The notes under the pieces: model-generated
What the model was told of the DNA's origin: nothing
Database searches by the model: none
Seen by the model: the letters and a program-made list of their open reading frames with translations, nothing else
Translations under genes and position numbers: made by a program
In this document: positions 34,309-39,169 of the stretch, in pieces
How the letters are laid out: each line of letters opens with the position of its first letter
Position numbering within the stretch: position 1 is the stretch's first letter
Assembly (NCBI GenBank): GCA_007130695.1
Contig: SLRZ01000232.1
Span: 1 to 39,169 of the forward strand
Source: Nitriliruptoraceae bacterium
GTDB taxonomy: Bacteria > Actinomycetota > Nitriliruptoria > Nitriliruptorales > Nitriliruptoraceae
DNA: 39,169 nucleotides
Reading direction: 5' to 3'

Positions 34309-35201
34309 CCGTATCGCTGCAGTGTTTCCCCGAGAAGGGTGTCGAGACACGCGACGTCCGAAGGGTCCAGCTCGCGACGGAAGGCATCGCCCCTGCCCGC
34401 GCGGAGATGATGGCGAGCCACTCCCTGTTTGAACGCCCGGTTCGGCCGGAGTCCGACGAAGCCGAGAAGTCGGCCGAGTTCCGGTCCGGGTCGCGCGAGG
34501 ATGTCCTCGTAGCGAACATCGATCCATTGGCCGGGCGCGATGACTTGACGTGCGCGCTCGTGCTCCTCGACGACGGCCTTCCAGAACAATCCCGCGAGCA
34601 CGGCGAACGAGTTGCCCGAGCCCTCCCAGGCCTCGAGATCCATTGCGGTGAGTGATCGCAGTGCCGCCGCATCCCGGTGATCCTGCCACCACGACATCTG
34701 TACCAGGGAGTTCGCGACGGCGCGGCCGTCCCGAACGATGTTGATGAAACGAGCTTCAGGAAATGCCGCGGCGATGAAGCCCGCTCGGGGCCACCCCGTG
34801 AACTTGTGCAGGAAGACCGGCTTGCCTTGGCGGGCGGCGCGGTCCTCGAAGTGGGTACGGCACCGGTCACGGAGCCACGGTGACGCGTCCGGCTCCCACA
34901 GTGAGCGGCCCGGCGCGACGACGAGGGGCGATACCTCACGGGCGAGGACACGGTAACCCTCCGATGGGGCGTAGCGCAGTCGGCCCTTGCGGGTCAGCGA
35001 CTCCGGCACGTGGCGGTAGATCTCGCCGTTGTGACGGCCCCCGCGCAAGACAGGGAATCGGTCGTCGACGTTCGAGATGAAGCCGATGTCCGGATGTCGG
35101 GACAGCAACTCCTGCACGAGACTCGATCCGCATCTGCCGGTGCCGGTCGCGAAGGCGAAGACCGGCGGGGCACCGCGCAACGCGAAGTCGCCTTCGACCA
35201 T
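34290..35201 (-). CDS. Sulfotransferase
   Basis: A 303-residue PAPS-dependent sulfotransferase with a clear 5'-phosphosulfate loop, PVFAFATGTGRCGSSLVQEL near residues 13-32, and the 3'-phosphate-binding strand-helix FINIVRDGRAVANSLVQMSW about 120 residues later. DVRYEDILARPGPELGRLLG is the C-terminal Y-E-D-(I/L)...P segment. It transfers sulfate from PAPS to a hydroxyl or amino group, probably of a sugar in this locus. ATG 35201 is the start used. A strong AGGGGAGG lies about 22 bp upstream, too far for this codon, so the true start is uncertain. The gene is transcribed against the main operon, converging with the ligase gene and divergent from the Wzz-like gene. Confidence 0.88.
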   Translation of the reverse strand: MVEGDFALRGAPPVFAFATGTGRCGSSLVQELLSRHPDIGFISNVDDRFPVLRGGRHNGEIYRHVPESLTRKGRLRYAPSEGYRVLAREVSPLVVAPGRSLWEPDASPWLRDRCRTHFEDRAARQGKPVFLHKFTGWPRAGFIAAAFPEARFINIVRDGRAVANSLVQMSWWQDHRDAAALRSLTAMDLEAWEGSGNSFAVLAGLFWKAVVEEHERARQVIAPGQWIDVRYEDILARPGPELGRLLGFVGLRPNRAFKQGVARHHLRAGRGDAFRRELDPSDVACLDTLLGETLQRYGYASSC

Positions 35202-35278
35202 GTGGCCCGCTACCGCGATGGCGATCACCTCCCCTGACAACTGAGGGCGAACGTAGAAGCACCGCGTCGAGGGAAGTA

Positions 35279-35320
35279 GGGACATCTGCCCCGCTTGTCC
35301 CGAGCCGGGAGGCATAGCGT
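35279..35320 (+). promoter_or_regulatory. DevR-like palindrome plus -10 box (site C)
   Basis: GGGACA-TC-TGCCCC spans 35279-35292, and the -10 TAGCGT is at 35315-35320, exactly 22 bp after the palindrome as at site A. It would drive the Wzz-like gene (GTG 35391) from a start near 35327. The site also sits about 80 bp before the divergent sulfotransferase start and could affect both. Confidence 0.6.
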
Positions 35321-35390
35321 CAGCAAGAGCGCGGCCGCACAACCAGCCAGGTGGTCGCCGGGGACAGGACCCTTCGGGGCCGGAGGATCA

Positions 35391-36497
35391 GTGGAGTTGG
35401 AACTGCTGGAGTACTGGCGGAGCTTGGGGAAGCTGCGATGGGGGATCCTGGTCATGGGGATCGCCGCCGCTGCGAGCGCAGCGGTGTTCGGCATTTCGCA
35501 GCCCACGTTGTACGAGGGGCGAGCCACCGTCACGGTGCCGATCAGCGGGGTCTTCAGTTCGCCCAGTGCCGTCCGTCAGGTGGTCGCGAACTACACGGCG
35601 CACGTTCGGTCCGTGCAGGTCGTCGAGGGTGTGCACGAGGAGACCGACGAAGCCCTCGGCGCCCTCGAGAAGGAACTGCGGGTCCGTCAGTCGGGGGATG
35701 GCAACCTGGTCGATATCTGGTACCGCTCGCCATCCCCCGACCGGGCAGCGGTGGTGCCCAGCCTGGCCGCGGAACTCGCCCTTCGCGCGCACCTGGGGCC
35801 CGATGTCGCGGAGGCGGAGGCCTTTGGGGAGTTGGCGGTCACGGCGCTGGAAACGGTGGACGAGGAACTGGAGAACTTTGCGGACGAGGCGGGCGGCCGC
35901 CTCCCGAGTTCGGAGTACGAGGCGGGCATGACGGAGCTCACGCAGCTGCGAGCCGAGTTGGGGCGGGCGCGCGTCGCGGGGGAAACAGAGGATGCCCGGG
36001 CGATCGAAGTCCTCATCGGCGACGCGGAGGCACAGCTCGACGGGATGTCAGCACCGCTTCGAGCAGAACGCAGACTGACGGAGGAACGGGACCGGGCGAA
36101 TGGGCTCGTGGCCCAGGCTGAGAGTGAGCTCCTGCAGGCCCGGGGGCGTCAGGGAGTGACCGACTCGGGTGAGGTGGTCCACGCCGGCACCGTGCAACTG
36201 GTCCCGGGGCTGCCTTCTATCGTCGAGGCTGCGGCCACTGCGATGGTGGTCGCGGCCCTGGCGTCCCTGCTCGCGCTGGTCACCGGCGAGTACGCCCGTC
36301 GGGCTTGGTCGGCCCGCCGTGAAGGAGGCGGGCCTAAGGGGACGGCCAGCGGGCGCTCCGACACCCGCGGTTCACCGAACGACCACGAGGGCCTCGGCAA
36401 GGAGCTGTCCGAACTGGACTCCCGGCCAGAATTCGTGGGGACCTCTGGTGCGGAGAACGCAGTCGACGTCTGGAACGAGTTCGGATCCGCGCCATGA
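35391..36497 (+). CDS. Wzz-like chain-length/polysaccharide co-polymerase protein
   Basis: A 368-residue protein with the topology of polysaccharide co-polymerases: a short cytosolic N-terminus (MELELLEYWRSLGKLRWG), a first membrane helix at about 17-36, a periplasmic-side region of about 240 residues rich in charged helices (LGALEKELRVRQSGDG; coiled-coil-like stretch at about 180-265), a second helix at about 278-297, and a 70-residue polar tail. Y-E-G-R-A-T-V-T-V-P after the first helix corresponds to the Y-x-A/G-x-A-x-(V/L) of Wzz proteins. No tyrosine-kinase domain is fused. GTG 35391 has GGAGG at 35382-35386. The stop overlaps the next ATG (ATGA). It probably controls polymer length with the ligase/polymerase. 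Confidence 0.8.
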   Translation: MELELLEYWRSLGKLRWGILVMGIAAAASAAVFGISQPTLYEGRATVTVPISGVFSSPSAVRQVVANYTAHVRSVQVVEGVHEETDEALGALEKELRVRQSGDGNLVDIWYRSPSPDRAAVVPSLAAELALRAHLGPDVAEAEAFGELAVTALETVDEELENFADEAGGRLPSSEYEAGMTELTQLRAELGRARVAGETEDARAIEVLIGDAEAQLDGMSAPLRAERRLTEERDRANGLVAQAESELLQARGRQGVTDSGEVVHAGTVQLVPGLPSIVEAAATAMVVAALASLLALVTGEYARRAWSARREGGGPKGTASGRSDTRGSPNDHEGLGKELSELDSRPEFVGTSGAENAVDVWNEFGSAP

Positions 36498-38866
36498 AAC
36501 CCCTCCCCGAAGCCGCTCGCGGATCCGCGTTGGGCACGAGACGGGGGCTGATGTGGTGTGTGCTGGCGAACCTGTTGCTCCTGGCCCTACCAGCGGCTGC
36601 GCTGGCGGCCACCACCACGACCTTCAACGGTCACGTGTCGAAGACCGGTACCAGTTGGCGCGCCCACCAGTTCGAGATGGCCGCAGGCAACACGCTGACC
36701 GCCACGTTGGACTGGAGTGGCGATGCGAACCTGGACCTATTCCTCCAGGATCCGGCGGGGACCTGGGTGCGCAGCGCGACGAGCACCACGGCGAAGCCGG
36801 AGGTGATCCGCTGGGACGCGACCTCCACCGGGACCTGGGTGCTGGGTGTCCGGGCGACGAGCGGCGCGGCCGACTACGACCTCGCCGCGGTCCTTGGCAG
36901 CGCAGGAGAGCTGGCCGGAACGGTCAGTTCGTCTGGGGTCTCCTGGCGATCCCATCCCCTGGCGTTGGACACGGGACCGATCACCCTGACCCTCGACTGG
37001 AACGAGCCCGGTGCCAATCTCGATCTCTTCCTCCGCAGCCCCAATGGGACCTGGGTGCAAAGCGCGACGAGCACCACGGCGAAACCGGAGGTGATCACCT
37101 ACGACGTCCTCGAAGCGGGGACGTGGTCAGTGGGCGTGCGTGCGACGTCGGGTAGTGCCGACTACACCATCCAGGTCGGCCGGCTTGGGAGCGGCGCGGT
37201 ACCCCGGCACCTCCGAGACATCGGAGGCGCCGGTCGCGCGGAGATGTATCCATCGGGATTGGATGTCGATGCAGCAGGTCGTCTCTACGTCGCCGACACC
37301 GGGAACGACCAGGTGGCGGCGTACGCGTCCGATGGCAACCCCCTGTGGCGGGTAGGCACGCGGGGCAGGCAGCCGGGACAGTTCGCCGAGCCACGCGACG
37401 TCGCCGTCGTGGGATCGCGCGTCTATGTGGCGGATACCGGAAGTAACCGGGTCCAGGTGCTCGACGCCGCGAACGGAAAGACCATAACCACTTGGAACAC
37501 GTGGTTCGGCGCCGCTATGGGGATAAGCCAGGGCCAGAGTCCCGACGGAACACCCCTCCTCCTCGTGACTGACGGCACCAGCGGTCGGGTCGGCCTGTTC
37601 AGGGAGAACGGCACACTGCTGAGGTGGGTCGGCGCCCCAGGGACGGCGGACGGACAACTCAACGCCCCCAGAGACGCCGCCACGGATGACCAAGGAAACG
37701 TCTTCGTTGCGGATTTCCGTAACCACCGCATCGCTGTGTTCGCCCCCAACGGCGGCTGGCTGGGAAGCTTCGGCACCCTGGGGACGGGTGACGGGCAACT
37801 CCGGGCGCCCTACGGCGTGGCCATCGACGACCAGGGTCGCCTCTACGTCGCCGACAGCAACAACGCACGGGTCCAGGTCTTCACACGCGACGGGGAGTAC
37901 CTCGCACAGTGGGGGAGGAAGGGCGACGGACCACTCGAATTCGAGCAGCTCCGGCGCGTGGCCGTCGGGCCTGGTCAGCAGCCGCGCCTCTATGCGGCAG
38001 ACCTCTGGGGCAACAAGGTCGACCGTTGGACGCAGGACGGGGTGCACGAACTCAGCTACGGCGGCGCGCCGCCACCGCTGGGTGGTTTCAACAAGCCCTA
38101 CGGCTTCACCGTCACCGACGGTCAGGTGTTCGTCTCCGACACCGGTAACCAGCGCATCCAGCGGTTCAGTCGGGATGGCACGTTCGAGCTCGCCTGGGGT
38201 GACCGCGGGTGGGCCGAGGATGCGCAGGGACTGAACTGGCCGCGCGACATCGCCTTCTCCGAGCAGCGGGGCAGCACGTTCGTCGCCGACTCGAAGAACC
38301 AGCGCGTCCTCGAGTTCGGCCTCGACGGTTCCCGGAGGGAGGGGCAGATCCCGCAGGCCGTCACGCCACCGGTCACGCTCAACTGGCCGCAGGCCGTCGA
38401 CGTGCTCGGCGACGACGTGATCGTGGCCGACACCTTCAACCACCGGGTCCAGCGTTGGACGCCGCAAGGTGGGCTGGTCTGGACCGCGACGGGATTCAAC
38501 TTCCCGAAGGACGTCGACGCGCAGGCAGACGTGGTCCTGGTGGCCGACTCGTTGAACAAGCGCATCGTCCGCCTCCGCTCCAGTGACGGGACGACCCTCG
38601 GGTCGATCGGGGCGGATCACCTGAACCGCCCCGAAGGCGTGGCGCAGGCACCGGGGGGAACCATTTGGGTCGCGGACACCTCGTGGAACCGCCTGGTCGA
38701 ACTTCGCCAGGACGGGTCGCTGGTGCAGCGCTTCGGATCCGGGGGCACGACAGCCGGACGGTTCAACGAGCCCACGAAGCTGGAGATCGCCGAAGCCGGG
38801 GGGGTGACCGAACTGTACGTGGCGGACACGGGGAACGACCGACTGCAGGTGTTCCGCATCAACTGA
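36494..38866 (+). CDS. Secreted protein with two PPC-like domains and about 12 NHL repeats
   Basis: 790 residues. A signal peptide is clear (hydrophobic 20-38, LLLLALPAAALAA, cleavage near 39). Two PPC-like beta-sandwich domains follow (about 40-133 and 139-228), each ending in a W-x-L/S-G-V-R-A-T-S-G segment. From about 250 to the end are about 12 NHL blades recognisable by (L/V)-Y-V-A-D-T-G-N-x-R-(V/I)-Q-V, for example LYVADTGNDQV, VFVADFRNHRI and LYVADTGNDRL. Twelve blades would suit two six-bladed propellers, possibly binding carbohydrate or acting as a scaffold. No catalytic motif is seen. ATG 36494 overlaps the Wzz-like stop, so expression is coupled to the polymer machinery. The next gene starts 25 bp later. 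Confidence 0.9.
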   Translation: MKPLPEAARGSALGTRRGLMWCVLANLLLLALPAAALAATTTTFNGHVSKTGTSWRAHQFEMAAGNTLTATLDWSGDANLDLFLQDPAGTWVRSATSTTAKPEVIRWDATSTGTWVLGVRATSGAADYDLAAVLGSAGELAGTVSSSGVSWRSHPLALDTGPITLTLDWNEPGANLDLFLRSPNGTWVQSATSTTAKPEVITYDVLEAGTWSVGVRATSGSADYTIQVGRLGSGAVPRHLRDIGGAGRAEMYPSGLDVDAAGRLYVADTGNDQVAAYASDGNPLWRVGTRGRQPGQFAEPRDVAVVGSRVYVADTGSNRVQVLDAANGKTITTWNTWFGAAMGISQGQSPDGTPLLLVTDGTSGRVGLFRENGTLLRWVGAPGTADGQLNAPRDAATDDQGNVFVADFRNHRIAVFAPNGGWLGSFGTLGTGDGQLRAPYGVAIDDQGRLYVADSNNARVQVFTRDGEYLAQWGRKGDGPLEFEQLRRVAVGPGQQPRLYAADLWGNKVDRWTQDGVHELSYGGAPPPLGGFNKPYGFTVTDGQVFVSDTGNQRIQRFSRDGTFELAWGDRGWAEDAQGLNWPRDIAFSEQRGSTFVADSKNQRVLEFGLDGSRREGQIPQAVTPPVTLNWPQAVDVLGDDVIVADTFNHRVQRWTPQGGLVWTATGFNFPKDVDAQADVVLVADSLNKRIVRLRSSDGTTLGSIGADHLNRPEGVAQAPGGTIWVADTSWNRLVELRQDGSLVQRFGSGGTTAGRFNEPTKLEIAEAGGVTELYVADTGNDRLQVFRIN
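36773..37096 (+). repeat. Near-identical 36 bp segments in the tandem PPC domains
   Basis: Bases 36773-36808 and 37061-37096 differ at a single position and encode the same SATSTTAKPEVI. The surrounding PPC domains are far more diverged, so this stretch looks recently copied or held by gene conversion. Confidence 0.85.
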
Positions 38867-38891
38867 ACCTCTCCCGAAGTGAGGTACGACC

Positions 38892-39169
38892 ATGTTCCGA
38901 TCAAGTCGCGGTCGCATCCGGCTCCTCATCGCCGTACTCGCACTGGGGAGCATCACCGCCGGCGGCACCGGCCCGGTCGCAGCTTCGTCGCAGATCGCCT
39001 CGTTCAGCGGCAACGTCACGGCCGGTGGTGCGAGCTGGGCGCAGCACAACGTCGTCCTTGCCAGTGGGTCGACCGTGGAGATCGTGCTCGATTGGGACAA
39101 CGCGTCGGCCGACCTGAACCTCGGTCTGCGGAATCCCGCGGGGACGTGGGTGCAGTGGGCGTCGTCACC
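38892..39169 (+). CDS. Secreted PPC-domain protein (3' end beyond window)
   Basis: The first 92 residues of a further exported protein. The signal peptide is RLLIAVLALGSITAGGTGPV followed by AASSQ, and a PPC-like domain opens at about 35 (IASFSGNVTAGGASWAQHN, then LDWDNASADLNLGLRNPAGT). The domain is closer to that of the hydrolase gene at 26119 (LDWTTTSADLNLGLRDPSGS, both followed by W-V-Q-W) than to those of the immediately upstream NHL protein, so the missing part may well be another hydrolase-like domain; that is a guess. ATG 38892 has GAGG 7 bp upstream. It is 25 bp after the NHL gene and in the same operon. Confidence 0.88.
   Translation, partial: MFRSSRGRIRLLIAVLALGSITAGGTGPVAASSQIASFSGNVTAGGASWAQHNVVLASGSTVEIVLDWDNASADLNLGLRNPAGTWVQWASS

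Overview
The window is about 39 kb of high-GC, gene-dense DNA from an actinobacterium. Supporting signs are many GTG/TTG starts, promoters that look leaderless, a GAAC-N4-GTTC type LexA box, a WS/DGAT acyltransferase, a DevR/DosR-like response regulator and DUF2510. The gene mix would fit a deep lineage such as Nitriliruptoria or Acidimicrobiia, but that placement is inference.

Positions 1-21746 are mostly housekeeping and metabolic. In order: the 3' part of a WS/DGAT acyltransferase; dUTPase; tRNA-Gly(GCC) with promoter and terminator; a minus-strand pair made of an ATP-grasp enzyme and a protein with a papain-like Gln-Cys-His-Asn signature; an SDR dehydrogenase; an AlkB-like dioxygenase behind a LexA box; homocysteine S-methyltransferase; an operon of two acyl-CoA dehydrogenases and a TetR regulator with an operator over its promoter; a phosphohexomutase; a cold-shock protein; an MFS exporter with a C-terminal monooxygenase-like domain; a DUF2510 membrane protein; a type II topoisomerase pair (ParE/ParC-like); and an MscS channel.

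Positions 21747-39169 form a cell-surface/exopolysaccharide locus. A long structured leader precedes a polyprenyl-phosphate sugar-1-phosphate transferase. A Crp-fold regulator and a DevR-like response regulator follow, facing away from each other. Next come a secreted PPC plus TIM-barrel putative glycoside hydrolase, a degenerate lasso-B2-like protein, an uncharacterised nucleotidyltransferase, a sulfotransferase, a MurJ-like flippase and an O-antigen ligase/polymerase, the last four tightly overlapping. A convergent second sulfotransferase follows, then a Wzz-like protein, a secreted protein with two PPC domains and about 12 NHL blades, and the start of another secreted PPC protein cut by the window end. 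The parts suggest a sulfated surface polymer made with a set of PPC-bearing secreted proteins, although no elongating glycosyltransferase lies in the window.

The most notable finding is a palindrome, GGGACA-NN-TGYCCC, placed exactly 22 bp upstream of TAGCNT -10 boxes before two transcription units of this locus, with a weaker third copy. The response regulator encoded inside the locus has a recognition helix nearly identical to that of DosR/DevR, whose known box is also built on GGGAC. This suggests a self-contained regulon controlling the surface polymer.
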